In this document: positions 7,580 through 16,184 of the stretch, piece by piece
Numbering within the stretch: the stretch's first letter is position 1
Layout: every line of letters begins with the position of its first letter
Source: an uncultured Sphingomonas sp.
Lineage (GTDB): Bacteria; Pseudomonadota; Alphaproteobacteria; Sphingomonadales; Sphingomonadaceae
NCBI RefSeq assembly: GCF_946478955.1
Contig: NZ_CAMLDL010000027.1
Coordinates: forward strand, 1-23,887
Length of the DNA stretch: 23,887 bases
Reading direction: 5' to 3'
Made by a program: the position numbers and the translations under genes
Notes under the pieces: generated by a model
Database searches by the model: none
What the model was told of the DNA's origin: nothing
The model's input: only the letters and a program-made list of their open reading frames with translations

Positions 7580-8599
7580 TTATCGTTTTCCGGCAACGCG
7601 GGCGAATGCAATCAGTGTCTCACCCAGCGCCGCCTCGTCAGCGACATTCGTAAAGACCAGCTGCTGTTCAAGCTCTGCAACACGCCGCGCGGCCTCGGCG
7701 ATGCGCTCAGCGGACCAGCTCGCCAACAACCGCTGCACGAGCGGCTTATCCTTCCAAAACAGCGCCTTACCCATTGACGTCAAGACGGCATCGGGTCGTT
7801 CGCCACCTTCGACGCGGGCGCGAAGCGGCGCGAGCATCAGCAGGCGGCGTTGGAGCGAGCGGAGAATGGGAATTGCCTCCGACCCGCCGTGGGGCAAACG
7901 CGCAAGTTCATCGAGTACCGCGTCCATTCGCCCCGACAGCGCGAGATCGCCAAGTTTCAACCAATCGCCCTCCGCCGAATCAGCGCCGACAGCGTCCAGA
8001 TCATCATGTGACAAGTCGCGGGGCTCGTCGGTCGACACGCCGACGAACATCGCCAACTTCTCAAGCTCTTGTGCGGCAATCGCCTGGTTCCCGCCGCTCG
8101 CATGTGAAATACGCTGGGCAAGATCGGGGGCTATGCGGAGGCCAACGTTACGTCCTAAATCGACCACGAGCCGGTCCATGTCCCGACCTTCGGGAACGTA
8201 GGACACATGACTCAGCGCCGCACCGTGGGATTCTGCGAGCTTGAGCAGGGAGGACGTCTTACGCAGCGGGCCCGCAAGCGCGATGACGGCACTCTCGCTT
8301 GCTGGTGCATCCAGCAATGCCTGGACGCCCTCCACGATTTCCTCTCCCGCCGGTTCGATCCAGATCGCACGCGGGCCGCCAAACAACGCCATTGCGCCCG
8401 CTTCATCGGCAAGGCTGGCCGGATCCAGCTTTACCGAGTTGCCCAGAACGATGAATTTCTCCGCGTCGCCCAAGCCTTTGAGCAAGCGTATCGCGAGGGC
8501 CCGCGACCCGGCTCCATCTGCACCGTGAAAAAGATAGAATCGAATGGCAGGGTCTGGCCGATCCAGGGCAGCCGGATACTGGCCCTTCGCGGTCTTCAT
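7580..8599 (-). CDS. holA: DNA polymerase III, delta subunit HolA
   Basis: The delta subunit opens the beta sliding clamp within the clamp loader. The 339-residue length is normal for the family. Recognisable parts are the N-terminal AAA+-like fold beginning FYLFHGADGAGSRALA, the hydrophobic clamp-contact region around GAMALFGGPRAIWIEPA, the SHASGGNQAIAAQELEKLAMF segment typical of HolA, and a C-terminal helical collar domain. It is the last gene of a minus-strand operon: its ATG overlaps the lptE stop by three to four bases (8596-8599). It ends three bases from the convergent parB stop, leaving no room for a separate terminator. The same holA-leuS neighbourhood near parAB is known from Caulobacter. 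Confidence 0.93.
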   Translation of the reverse strand: MKTAKGQYPAALDRPDPAIRFYLFHGADGAGSRALAIRLLKGLGDAEKFIVLGNSVKLDPASLADEAGAMALFGGPRAIWIEPAGEEIVEGVQALLDAPASESAVIALAGPLRKTSSLLKLAESHGAALSHVSYVPEGRDMDRLVVDLGRNVGLRIAPDLAQRISHASGGNQAIAAQELEKLAMFVGVSTDEPRDLSHDDLDAVGADSAEGDWLKLGDLALSGRMDAVLDELARLPHGGSEAIPILRSLQRRLLMLAPLRARVEGGERPDAVLTSMGKALFWKDKPLVQRLLASWSAERIAEAARRVAELEQQLVFTNVADEAALGETLIAFARVAGKR

Positions 8600-9087
8600 G
8601 GCCGCTGTGGGCGGTGCGTCATGAACAAGCCCAATCGGGCAACGATCTGATCCGCAACCAATGCTGCCAGTCGTTCCTGTGCGCTTTGCTCTGCGGCAAC
8701 CGTCGCATATTCCGAACTGACGACGTCAATTCCGGCGTCCGCGCCAGCGGTCGCATCCAGAATCACCTGTCCGTTCTGAGTATCAATCAAACGGTAGCGC
8801 GCACGCAACGTCCGGCGTTCACGCGTAACGGCACTGTCGCCGCGAATGCCGAACCCGGAGATATCGTCGTCCAGCTCTACCTCAAGCCGGTAAGCTGCAT
8901 CACCCTTGTTGGAACCAAGCCGGTCCACCAAGGCGTTTCGCACTAACCAACCGGCCCGCTCGGGGATCGGCGCGACCTGAACAGACGCAAGCGATGTAGC
9001 GACCACCCCATTTGCGCCGCCGCTGTACATGGGCCGGAGGCCGCAGCCACCAAGCAGGAGCATTAACGCAAGGGCGATCACTCTCAT
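8596..9087 (-). CDS. lptE: LPS-assembly lipoprotein LptE
   Basis: LptE is the lipoprotein plug of the LptD translocon, which inserts lipopolysaccharide into the outer membrane. The ~163-residue protein begins with a short positive N-terminus, a hydrophobic stretch and the lipobox LLGGC with Cys15, so it is a signal-peptidase-II lipoprotein. The GLRPMYSG sequence right after the Cys is characteristic of alphaproteobacterial LptE, and the C-terminal region has the usual pattern ending AEQSAQERLAALVADQIVARL. I chose ATG 9087, overlapping the leuS stop by one base (TGATG); a GTG directly upstream (9090) is an alternative. It sits between leuS and holA, an arrangement common in this class. LptE is poorly conserved in sequence, so the call leans on context as well. 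Confidence 0.87.
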   Translation of the reverse strand: MRVIALALMLLLGGCGLRPMYSGGANGVVATSLASVQVAPIPERAGWLVRNALVDRLGSNKGDAAYRLEVELDDDISGFGIRGDSAVTRERRTLRARYRLIDTQNGQVILDATAGADAGIDVVSSEYATVAAEQSAQERLAALVADQIVARLGLFMTHRPQRP

Positions 9088-11612
9088 CACGCGACGATAT
9101 TCACCAAACGGTCGGGAACAACAATGACCTTCCGCGGCGGATTGCCGTCGAGTTGCGTCTGAATCTTGCTCGACGCCAGTGCCAGGGCTTCGACCGCCTC
9201 GCGGGGGGCGCCCCGGGGCGCGACAATCGTATCGCGCAACTTGCCGTTCACCTGGACCGCGATGGTGACTTCATTATCCACCAGCAGGGCGGGATCATGG
9301 TCGGGCCAGGCCGCATCAGCGATCAATTCCGTTTCGCCGCGCTGTGTCCAGGCCTCTTCGGCAAGATGCGGCGCACCTGGCGATACCAGAAGCAGCAATG
9401 TACGAATGGCCTCATCACGGTCCGCGCTGGGGGCGGCTCGTTCAATGGCGTTGGTCAATTCATACAGGGCAGCCACCGATTTGTTGAACTGCAGTCCCTC
9501 AATCGCCTCGCCCACGGCAACGATCGTCCGGTGAACCTTTCGCCGCAGCGACAGATCCTCGCCCTCACCGGCAATCGGGGACATGGCCAGCCGCCAAACG
9601 CGCTGAACAAAGCGCGCGGCGCCATCAATGCCACTCTCTGACCATTCGAGGTCGCGTTCCGGCGGGCTGTCCGACAGCATGAACCAACGAACCGCGTCGG
9701 CGCCGTAACGGGCCAAAATCGGCTCCGGGTCGACTGTGTTCTTCTTGGATTTGGACATTTTCTCGACGCGGCCGGTCTCGACGTCAGACCCGGTCGCCTG
9801 CTCGATCAAATGACCGGACTCGCCCACGACCACTTCCGACGGGCTCAGCCAGCGCCCGTCCAGACTCTTGTACGTCTCATGCGTCACCATCCCTTGGGTG
9901 AACAAACCCTTGAACGGCTCCTGCACGGCAATCTTCCCCATGTGCTGAAGCGCACGCGTCCAGAAACGGGCGTAGAGCAGGTGGAGAATCGCATGTTCGA
10001 CACCGCCGATATACTGGCCGACCGGAAGCCATTGCTCCGCTTCTGCCCGGTCGAACGGCTTGTCGTCTGGCTGACTTGCAAACCGAATGAAATACCAGCT
10101 GGAATCGACAAATGTATCGAGCGTGTCGGTTTCGCGCCGCGCCGGCTTGCCGCAAATGGGACAATCGACCTTGCCCCAGGTGGGATGCCGATCAAGCGGA
10201 TTGCCCGGCACATCGAAACTGACGTCTTCCGGGAGGACGATCGGCAATTGATCGCGCGGAACGGGTACTGCGCCATGTTCCGCGCAATGAATCACCGGGA
10301 TAGGCGTGCCCCAATAACGCTGGCGGGAAACACCCCAGTCGCGAAGACGGAACTGGGTGGTGCCCTTGCCCCAACCTGCCGCTTCGGCGCGGCGGATGAC
10401 CTCGACGCGGGCTTCGGCAGACGTCAATCCGTCTAGAAACTGGGAATTGACGACGACTCCCTCACCAACCTCTGCTTCGACGACCGGTGCGTCGGCGCCG
10501 CTGGTGTCGGCGGCCACCACCCGCTTGATTGGCAGATGGTATTTGGTGGCAAATTCGAAATCGCGCTCATCATGGGCCGGGCAGCCGAACAGAGCGCCGG
10601 TCCCATAGTCCATCAGCACAAAATTCGCGATCCACACGGGAATCATCTGCTCCCTGTCGAACGGATGGACCACCTTCAGACCTGTATCGAAGCCCAGCTT
10701 TTCGGCGGTTTCGATTTCGGCAGCACTCGTCCCACCGGCGCGGGCCTTGGCGATGAATTCAGCAACGTCGGCGCGCTCTGCCGCCAACGCCTCGGCAATC
10801 GGATGCCCCGGCGCGATCGCCACAAAACTGGCGCCGAAAATCGTGTCGGGACGCGTGGTGAACACCTCGACGTCGCAATTCTCGCCGCCTGGCGGCGTGT
10901 CGGCCAGACGGAAACAGAATTGCAGGCCGCGGCTCTTGCCAATCCAATTGGCCTGCATCAGCCGGACCTTGTCGGGCCACTGGTCCAACGTTGCCAGGCC
11001 ATCGAGCAATTCGTCAGCAAAATCAGTGATTTTAAGGAACCACTGGTTCAGCTTTTTGCGCTCCACCGTCGCGCCGGACCGCCATCCTTTGCCGTCGATC
11101 ACCTGCTCATTGGCGAGCACCGTCATGTCGACGGGATCCCAGTTGACCTCGCTTTCCTTTCGATAAACGAGACCAGCATCCATCAGGTCGAGGAACAATG
11201 CCTGCTCCTGACCGTAATAATCGGGCTCACAGGTCGCGAGTTCCCGGCTCCAGTCGATGGCGAAGCCGATCCGTTTCAACTGATTGCGCATGGTGGCGAT
11301 ATTCTCGCGCGTCCAGGCGCCGGGATGAACTTTCTTTTCCATCGCCGCATTTTCGGCCGGCATGCCGAACGCGTCCCACCCCATGGGATGAAGCACCTCA
11401 AAGCCCTTCATCCGGCGATACCGGGCCAAGACGTCGCCCATGGTGTAATTGCGGACATGGCCCATGTGGATGCGACCCGACGGATAGGGGAACATCTCCA
11501 ACACATAGGATTTCGGCTTGCTGCTGCTGCTGTCAGCCTCAAATGTCTGGTCGTCCGCCCACCGCTTCTGCCAGCGCTGGTCGGCAACCGCCGGATCGAA
11601 GCGGTCGGTCAT
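9087..11612 (-). CDS. leuS: Leucyl-tRNA synthetase
   Basis: A class I aminoacyl-tRNA synthetase that charges tRNA-Leu. The 841-residue protein has the HIGH-type signature HMGH (49-52) within [12 protein letters not shown], the CP1 editing domain with TTRPDT (252-257) and GCPAHDERD (343-351, containing the editing Asp), and the KMSKS signature (618-622). A single CxxC (484-487) and the C-terminal tRNA-binding domain follow, ending at [11 protein letters not shown]. Length and motifs are complete. It follows the DUF3576 gene by 12 bases and is overlapped by lptE downstream, so it is the second gene of a four-gene operon with lptE and holA. A long open frame on the opposite strand is a shadow produced by GC-rich codon use. 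Confidence 0.98.
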   Translation of the reverse strand: MTDRFDPAVADQRWQKRWADDQTFEADSSSSKPKSYVLEMFPYPSGRIHMGHVRNYTMGDVLARYRRMKGFEVLHPMGWDAFGMPAENAAMEKKVHPGAWTRENIATMRNQLKRIGFAIDWSRELATCEPDYYGQEQALFLDLMDAGLVYRKESEVNWDPVDMTVLANEQVIDGKGWRSGATVERKKLNQWFLKITDFADELLDGLATLDQWPDKVRLMQANWIGKSRGLQFCFRLADTPPGGENCDVEVFTTRPDTIFGASFVAIAPGHPIAEALAAERADVAEFIAKARAGGTSAAEIETAEKLGFDTGLKVVHPFDREQMIPVWIANFVLMDYGTGALFGCPAHDERDFEFATKYHLPIKRVVAADTSGADAPVVEAEVGEGVVVNSQFLDGLTSAEARVEVIRRAEAAGWGKGTTQFRLRDWGVSRQRYWGTPIPVIHCAEHGAVPVPRDQLPIVLPEDVSFDVPGNPLDRHPTWGKVDCPICGKPARRETDTLDTFVDSSWYFIRFASQPDDKPFDRAEAEQWLPVGQYIGGVEHAILHLLYARFWTRALQHMGKIAVQEPFKGLFTQGMVTHETYKSLDGRWLSPSEVVVGESGHLIEQATGSDVETGRVEKMSKSKKNTVDPEPILARYGADAVRWFMLSDSPPERDLEWSESGIDGAARFVQRVWRLAMSPIAGEGEDLSLRRKVHRTIVAVGEAIEGLQFNKSVAALYELTNAIERAAPSADRDEAIRTLLLLVSPGAPHLAEEAWTQRGETELIADAAWPDHDPALLVDNEVTIAVQVNGKLRDTIVAPRGAPREAVEALALASSKIQTQLDGNPPRKVIVVPDRLVNIVA

Positions 11613-11624
11613 GGCTGGCCGGTC

Positions 11625-12059
11625 TTAACCGCTGACGGTGGCGCGGCGGAGGTCGCGGGCGCGGGTCAGGATGATATCTTCCAGCTTCTGGACGGTGGCG
11701 GCCGACACCGGCGCGTCGACCCATTGGCCGCCCTGATTGACCTGGCGGCTGGCCGCGACTTTCAGCGCGTCGGCACGCAAATCCTGATCGACGATCGACA
11801 CTGTCATCTTCACCCGTTCATTCGGCGTGCGGGGATTGACGTACCAATCGGTTACAATCACGCCGCCATTGCTGTCGGCGGTCACCAGCGGTGCAAACGA
11901 CAGGGTATCCACCGCCGCTCGCCACAGATAGCTGTTGACGCCGATCATGGTCATTTTGGACGGGGCCAGCTCGGTCGGGATTTCCTTGTTACGCGAACAG
12001 GCGGTCAAGGTCGTTCCGGCAATGGCCAGGGCGGCAACGGTATAGGTCAAACGGGACAT
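11625..12059 (-). CDS. DUF3576 lipoprotein upstream of leuS
   Basis: A 144-residue putative lipoprotein of the alphaproteobacterial DUF3576 family; molecular function unknown. Residues 1-20 are a signal peptide ending in the lipobox LTAC with Cys21 as the lipidated residue. The mature part contains the family core IGVNSYLWRAAVDTLSFAPL and a VTDWYVNP segment, then a helical C-terminus. I chose ATG 12059 because GAAGAGAG precedes it and the promoter candidate at 12092-12119 would start transcription near 12085. The longer frame from ATG 12083 would therefore be nearly leaderless and lacks a ribosome site. It is the first gene of the leuS-lptE-holA operon. Proximity to lptE hints at an envelope role, but that is inference. 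Confidence 0.83.
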   Translation of the reverse strand: MSRLTYTVAALAIAGTTLTACSRNKEIPTELAPSKMTMIGVNSYLWRAAVDTLSFAPLVTADSNGGVIVTDWYVNPRTPNERVKMTVSIVDQDLRADALKVAASRQVNQGGQWVDAPVSAATVQKLEDIILTRARDLRRATVSG

Positions 12060-12091
12060 CGCAGCTCTCTTCAAGGAAGGCATTGGAAAGC

Positions 12092-12119
12092 GTTATAGAA
12101 GCTGGGCGTTTCCGGGCAA
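12092..12119 (-). promoter_or_regulatory. Sigma70-like promoter for the DUF3576-leuS-lptE-holA operon
   Basis: On the minus strand, TTGCCC (12119-12114) and TATAAC (12097-12092) are separated by 16 bases, matching the -35 and -10 boxes at 4/6 and 5/6 positions. The expected start near 12085 gives a leader of about 26 bases to ATG 12059, containing GAAGAGAG as ribosome site. Boxes are seen directly; activity is inferred. Confidence 0.5.
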
Positions 12120-12250
12120 GCGCGAGAATCTTGTACTGGTATGAGACGTTTTTGTGGATTCCCCGCAACAGGCCCAATTAGAATTGAATCCTGTCATGGA
12201 ACCGACAGCGTTGTGAGACTATGTAGAGGTTGAACAGGAGTCCGAAGACC

Positions 12251-12964
12251 GTGAACGACAGGGGCGAAAAACTGGCACATAAGGCTGCGCTTGCGCTGGC
12301 CGGTGCTGCGCTTGTCCTGTCGCCGGCGATTGGTCTTGCCGCTGCGCGGGACGCCCGGCCCCCTGCTATATCATTGAGTTTTGACAAGAATTCGGATTTC
12401 ACGCCGACGGGTGCAGATCCGCGTCTTGCGGCGATGTTCGCCAATAAGGCGTCGCCGATTACGGATTTCAAATTTACCCCGGCCGCCGCAAAGGGCCGCC
12501 CGTCGCAGGTTCGAGTCGCGCTTCGTGGTAGTGCTGGAAACGTCGTGACTCGGCCGATTGAGGTGGTGACGGCTGCGCCAATGACGGCCCTTGCGCCGTC
12601 CAAATATGATCTTGGGGTATCGGTTGGTTGGAAGCGCTTGGCCGTTTCCGGCGATGTTGGCCGTGTATCCAGCATCGACCCGGCGGTTGGCACGCGTGAA
12701 ACGGCAATTGTCGGGGTTAGCTATAACCTCAATAAATTCTCCGGCCGCGTCGCGGTGTCAGGTGAACGTAACCAAAGCCGGATTGCGCAGCTTCAGCGGC
12801 CCGACAACGTCGCCGTCGATTTGGGCGCAAGCTATAATGTCAGCCGTAACATCGCGCTGACCGGCGGCGTGCGTTATCGCATCGAAAAAGACCAGATTCC
12901 GGCCCTTGTTGATGATCGGCGCGAAGATAAGGCGGTTTACGTCGGCACTGCCTTCAAATTCTGA
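12251..12964 (+). CDS. Secreted, probably outer-membrane beta-barrel protein of unknown function
   Basis: I do not recognise a named family. From GTG 12251 the protein has 237 residues. I chose this start because AGGAG (12236-12240) precedes it; an in-frame TTG at 12230 has no properly spaced site. Residues 1-32 form a signal peptide (KLAHKAALALAGAALVLSPA core, likely cut after AAA at ~32). The C-terminal half alternates polar and hydrophobic residues in short strands (VGVSYNLNKFSGRVAVSG, VDLGASYNVSRNIALTGGVRY) and ends in YVGTAFKF. That terminal Phe is the usual signature of barrels inserted by the BAM complex. The N-terminal mature part (33-110) looks unstructured or plug-like. It is a single gene, divergent from the lipoprotein operon and convergent with the next gene across nine bases. 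Confidence 0.72.
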   Translation: MNDRGEKLAHKAALALAGAALVLSPAIGLAAARDARPPAISLSFDKNSDFTPTGADPRLAAMFANKASPITDFKFTPAAAKGRPSQVRVALRGSAGNVVTRPIEVVTAAPMTALAPSKYDLGVSVGWKRLAVSGDVGRVSSIDPAVGTRETAIVGVSYNLNKFSGRVAVSGERNQSRIAQLQRPDNVAVDLGASYNVSRNIALTGGVRYRIEKDQIPALVDDRREDKAVYVGTAFKF

Positions 12965-12973
12965 GCGCGTAGA

Positions 12974-13531
12974 TCAGCCTAACCAGCAATCGATCCCGGC
13001 ATAACCGATAAAGCCGTGCATGGCCGCGTCGGCCAGCCCACTTTCGTTCATGCCGCCCAGGGCGACGGCAGGCACACCCGCAATCCGTGCCAATTCCGCG
13101 CCATATTTCCAGCCAAGCGAGGGGCGGTCCGGGTGGGAATTTGTCGGGAAAAGCGGCGACACAAACACCAGCGCCGTTCTGTAACGCCGCGCCTGAGCGG
13201 CCTCATTCGCGTTATGCACGGATCGGCTGATCGGGAGCAGGCCGGGGAACCGCGTCGGTTGGTGCACCAGATCGGCGCCGACGCGGCGTGCCAGCATCGA
13301 ATCGCGCGCCACCGCCAGCATCAATCCGCGGCGGCGACATAGGCGCGCGACCGACCGGGCCAACCGCGCCCGCTCGGCACCGGGCAATCTATCATGTCGA
13401 AACACTACGCCAGATCCGCGCGGCAGGCGGCGGATGGCGGCAAACAACTGATCACCCATTCGTTCATCAGTCATCAGCCAGCGTCTGGGCCAAGTGCGGG
13501 CGGCGCGTGACAGGTCTTGGCGTGCAGGCAT
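12974..13531 (-). CDS. Thiamine-phosphate-synthase/TenI-like protein, probably not a true ThiE
   Basis: A 185-residue protein resembling the TIM barrel shared by thiamine-phosphate synthase (ThiE) and TenI. Matching landmarks are VVFRHDRL (strand 2), GADLVHQP, LVFVSPLFPTNSHP near 121-134, and VPAVALGGM at ~153-161 (phosphate-binding end). Features needed for ThiE catalysis are absent: the FREK-type Lys is Asp here (FRHD), and the Asp pair of the INDD-type motif is replaced (AVARDSM). It may be a degenerate or repurposed member, as TenI-like proteins are. I chose ATG 13531, preceded by GAGGGTGG; the longer frame would run across the divergent yggS start. It stands alone and not in a thiamine operon. 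The fold is fairly sure, the function is not. Confidence 0.68.
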   Translation of the reverse strand: MPARQDLSRAARTWPRRWLMTDERMGDQLFAAIRRLPRGSGVVFRHDRLPGAERARLARSVARLCRRRGLMLAVARDSMLARRVGADLVHQPTRFPGLLPISRSVHNANEAAQARRYRTALVFVSPLFPTNSHPDRPSLGWKYGAELARIAGVPAVALGGMNESGLADAAMHGFIGYAGIDCWLG

Positions 13532-13546
13532 GCCACCCTCTATAGC
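13517..13546 (+). promoter_or_regulatory. Candidate promoter giving a leaderless yggS transcript
   Basis: TTGGCG (13517-13522) and TATAGC (13541-13546) with an 18-base spacer lie so close to ATG 13554 that transcription would begin at or one base before the start codon. No Shine-Dalgarno sequence is visible before that ATG. Both boxes match at 4/6, so this is tentative. It overlaps the start of the divergent gene. Confidence 0.33.
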
Positions 13547-13553
13547 GCGGCGC

Positions 13554-14210
13554 ATGAGCGATCCCAGAGCCCACCTCAATGACATTCGCGAGCGGATGAC
13601 AAAGGCGGCCCGCGCGGCGAAGCGCGAACCTGCCGATACACAGCTAATCGCCGTCACTAAGAAGCGCCCGGTGGAGGATATCGAATCGCTTATTGCGGCT
13701 GGCGTGACCGATTTCGGTGAAAATCGAGTAGCGGAAGCGCAGGAAAAATGGGCGGCGCTGCGGCAGCAGCATCCCGAGATTCGCCTTCATATGATCGGGC
13801 AGCTTCAATCCAATAAAGCGGCGGACGCCGTCGCCCTGTTCGATGTCATCCATTCGGTCGATCGCGAATCCCTGCTCGACGCACTGGCAGCGGAAAGCGT
13901 GCGCCAGGGACGGGCGCCTGAAATTTATGTTCAGGTCAATATTGGCGATGAACCGCAGAAGGGCGGTGTGGCAATTGCCGATCTGCCGGCCTTTCTGGAA
14001 AAGGTCCGGGCCAGCCCGTTGCGCCTCAAGGGGCTAATGGCGATGCCGCCGCAAACATGGAGCGCCGTGCCCTACTTCGCCTTGCTTGCAAAATTGGCGC
14101 GGCGTCATGACGTCGACGGGCTTAGTATGGGCATGTCGGGCGATTTCGAAGAGGCGGTGATGCAAGGCGCGACGGCGGTTCGCATCGGCTCCGCCCTATT
14201 CGACGATTAA
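13554..14210 (+). CDS. yggS: PLP-binding protein of the YggS/PLPBP family
   Basis: YggS-family proteins are single-domain, alanine-racemase-like barrels that bind pyridoxal phosphate and keep vitamin B6 and amino-acid pools balanced; no enzymatic reaction is firmly known. The 218-residue protein has the PLP-Lys strand LIAVTKK (Lys ~36), FGENRVAEAQEKW, MIGQLQSNKA, and the phosphate-binding SMGMSGDFEEAV with the following RIGSALFDD end. All of these are standard family motifs. I chose ATG 13554, which gives the usual MSDPRAHLNDIRERM start; an earlier in-frame ATG at 13494 lies inside the divergent gene. The start has no visible ribosome site. The 22-base gap to the divergent thiE-like gene means their promoters must overlap. 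Confidence 0.94.
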   Translation: MSDPRAHLNDIRERMTKAARAAKREPADTQLIAVTKKRPVEDIESLIAAGVTDFGENRVAEAQEKWAALRQQHPEIRLHMIGQLQSNKAADAVALFDVIHSVDRESLLDALAAESVRQGRAPEIYVQVNIGDEPQKGGVAIADLPAFLEKVRASPLRLKGLMAMPPQTWSAVPYFALLAKLARRHDVDGLSMGMSGDFEEAVMQGATAVRIGSALFDD

Positions 14211-14245
14211 TCTGCAACACCCGGGGCATGCGGCTACCACAATAG

Positions 14246-15274
14246 CTACAGGTGCCCGCTGCGATTCTTCTTGGTGGCGATATAGTCCGCATTATGCGGG
14301 TTGGTCGGCATATGGTGGGCGACGCGCTCCACGACATCGATGCCTTCTGCCTCAAGACCCGCGACCTTATTCGGATTGTTGGTCAAAAGCCTGACCTCAT
14401 CTACCCCCAGCGCGCGAAACATTGCGGCCGCCATCGCATAATCACGCTCATCATCCGCAAAGCCAAGTCGGCGGTTGGCGTCCACGGTATCAAAACCTCG
14501 ATCCTGAAGGGCATAGGCGCGCAACTTGTTCGCCAGGCCGATCCCGCGCCCTTCTTGTCGTAGGTAGAGGAGGATTCCGCCCCCCTCTTCACCGATAATG
14601 CGCAGCGCCTGTTTTAACTGCGGACCGCAATCGCATTTCAGGCTGCCGAAAACGTCACCGGTCAGGCATTCGCTGTGCAATCGGATCAGCGGCGGCCGTC
14701 CGCCAAATGCGCCGACGAGCAGCGCAACATGATCCTCACCCGAGCGAGGGTCGCGGAACGACACCATCTGCGACGGCGGAAGATCGTCAATCGGTAATTT
14801 TGCACGGGCGACGATTTGCGCCACCGGCTCCGCCGCAAGATCGGTTTCATCCAGAGTCAGGATGCCGGCCTGATCCGGAAGGCGCCAGAGGGCGGGTAGC
14901 AGGCCTGCCAGACGCGCCAGTTTCAGGGCTGCGTCGGCGCCGGGGGGTACCGGTACGGCCTGCGCCGGTCCAATCGGCGCCCGATCAAAATCCTGTCCGG
15001 GATCGGCCAGCGCGAATGCGGCGCCCTGATCCAACCAGGCGCAGCGATTGATCGCCACCGGTCCCGACGTTCCGGCAGCATTGGCCTGGTTATAAAGACC
15101 CAGGGCATCGGCGCGCTGCCCGGACACCAGCAAAAAGCTCTCATGGTGCGAATCAATCAAGTCCAGCATGGACTGGTTCGCCGTTTCGACCGCCAGCCAG
15201 CTTGAGCCGCCAACGGCAACCGGTCGCCCCGCCCGAAGCGCCGCGATCGCCCGTTCGAGCGATCCGTCGCGCAT
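14246..15274 (-). CDS. ribA: GTP cyclohydrolase II with N-terminal RibB-like domain
   Basis: RibA opens the imidazole ring of GTP in the first committed step of riboflavin synthesis. In this 342-residue protein the catalytic domain is the C-terminal ~190 residues: [20 protein letters not shown] supplies the zinc ligands C203, C214 and C216, [12 protein letters not shown] (~236-247) lies at the active site, and [11 protein letters not shown] and LLTNNPNKV follow. The N-terminal ~150 residues look like a decayed 3,4-dihydroxybutanone-4-phosphate synthase domain. The acidic DDENRENEGD-type motif is missing ([11 protein letters not shown] stands near its place), so I would not call it bifunctional RibBA. 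I chose ATG 15274, overlapping the exoIII stop by one base (TGATG), which implies coupled translation. The domain assignment of the N-terminus is inference. Confidence 0.92.
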   Translation of the reverse strand: MRDGSLERAIAALRAGRPVAVGGSSWLAVETANQSMLDLIDSHHESFLLVSGQRADALGLYNQANAAGTSGPVAINRCAWLDQGAAFALADPGQDFDRAPIGPAQAVPVPPGADAALKLARLAGLLPALWRLPDQAGILTLDETDLAAEPVAQIVARAKLPIDDLPPSQMVSFRDPRSGEDHVALLVGAFGGRPPLIRLHSECLTGDVFGSLKCDCGPQLKQALRIIGEEGGGILLYLRQEGRGIGLANKLRAYALQDRGFDTVDANRRLGFADDERDYAMAAAMFRALGVDEVRLLTNNPNKVAGLEAEGIDVVERVAHHMPTNPHNADYIATKKNRSGHL

Positions 15275-16065
15275 CAAATGTCCAGCTCCACGATCAACGG
15301 AACATGGTCGGATGGTCGTTCCCAACTACGCGCCGGCTCAAGCACTCGGTGCGCGGTCGCCTGGGCCGCGACTTCCTTGCTCGCCCACATATGGTCCAGC
15401 CGTCGTCCCCGGTCACTGGCCGCCCAATCCTGCGCACGGTAACTCCACCAGGTGAAGTTGCGCGCCGGAGCGGGGATGAACTGGCGGCCAAGATCGACCC
15501 AGTCGTGGCTCTGCTGAAGGCGGTTCAACGTCTCGACCTCAATCGGTGTATGGCTTACGACGTCAAGCAGCGCCTTGTGGCTCCACACATCGCTTTCGAG
15601 CGGCGCGATATTGAAATCTCCGACGATCAAAGTCGGCTGAGCCAACTTTTCGGACCAGCGGGTCATTCGCTCCAGAAAATCCAGCTTCTGACCAAATTTT
15701 GGATTCACGTCGCGATTCGGGACGTCGCCCCCCGCCGGGATGTAGACATTCTCCAGGCGAATGCCGTGGGGTAGCATGGCGCCAACATGGCGCGCTTCCC
15801 CATTGTCCTGCCAGTCATGGCGACCGCTGTCATACAGCGGAACGCGGCTCAGAATCGCGACGCCATGGTGCATCTTCTGCCCATTAAGCTCGTGATGAAG
15901 ATAGCCGCGGCTGGTGAACGGGTCTGCGGGGAACACATCATTATGCGCCTTGGTTTCCTGCAGGCAGAGAATGTCCGGCTGCTCCTCGTCAAGCAATCGC
16001 TCGACGATATGGCTGCGCGCGCGGACACTGTTGATGTTCCAGGATATAATTTTGAGCTTTGTCAC
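15274..16065 (-). CDS. xth: Exodeoxyribonuclease III (AP endonuclease)
   Basis: Exonuclease III family enzyme, acting in base-excision repair at abasic sites. The 263-residue protein carries the complete active site: [10 protein letters not shown] (8-17), the metal-binding Glu in LQETKA (E37), Tyr in VYIPAGG (~108), GDFNIAP (D150, N152), RRLDHMW (D224) and PSDHVPL (D253-H254). The start codon is GTG at 16065, since [10 protein letters not shown] is the normal N-terminus; no clear ribosome site precedes it. It is followed by ribA with a one-base overlap. It may be the first gene of its own unit, because a strong terminator lies between it and lolA upstream. Confidence 0.96.
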   Translation of the reverse strand: MTKLKIISWNINSVRARSHIVERLLDEEQPDILCLQETKAHNDVFPADPFTSRGYLHHELNGQKMHHGVAILSRVPLYDSGRHDWQDNGEARHVGAMLPHGIRLENVYIPAGGDVPNRDVNPKFGQKLDFLERMTRWSEKLAQPTLIVGDFNIAPLESDVWSHKALLDVVSHTPIEVETLNRLQQSHDWVDLGRQFIPAPARNFTWWSYRAQDWAASDRGRRLDHMWASKEVAAQATAHRVLEPARSWERPSDHVPLIVELDI

Positions 16066-16096
16066 AGTGGTTCGGTAGCCGATGTTTTGATGAGAA

Positions 16097-16151
16097 AGGA
16101 GGGTCTTTTCGCATCAATCTCCCGGATGGACACAAATAGGAGGGCCTTTTC
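16097..16151 (-). repeat. Pair of 14-base direct repeats upstream of exonuclease III
   Basis: AGGAGGGTCTTTTC (16097-16110) and AGGAGGGCCTTTTC (16138-16151) differ at one base and are offset by 41 bases, close to four helical turns. A third, inverted partial copy (GAAAAGGCCC, 16175-16184) follows. On the minus strand they read GAAAAG(A/G)CCCTCCT, the nearer one 31 bases before the exoIII GTG. They could be operator sites or by-products of hairpin duplication. Seen directly; role unknown. Confidence 0.5.
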
Positions 16152-16184
16152 AGTTTGGATCCCCGGACCAAAATGAAAAGGCCC
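16142..16184 (-). terminator. Second stem-loop sharing an arm with the lolA terminator
   Basis: GGGCCTTTTCA (16142-16152) pairs perfectly with TGAAAAGGCCC (16174-16184), 11 bp, and inside it TTTGG (16154-16158) pairs with CCAAA (16168-16172). The right arm overlaps the left arm of the 16180-16211 hairpin by five bases, so the two cannot both be fully formed. On the minus strand it follows directly as a back-up structure; no long T tract comes after it. Confidence 0.5.

Noticed and set aside
10536..12098. Long open frame (520 codons) on the plus strand opposite leuS and the DUF3576 gene
   Set aside because: It is a shadow frame: leuS is unmistakable on the other strand with all motifs in place, and this frame has no recognisable domain, no ribosome site and a composition typical of antisense GC-rich codons.
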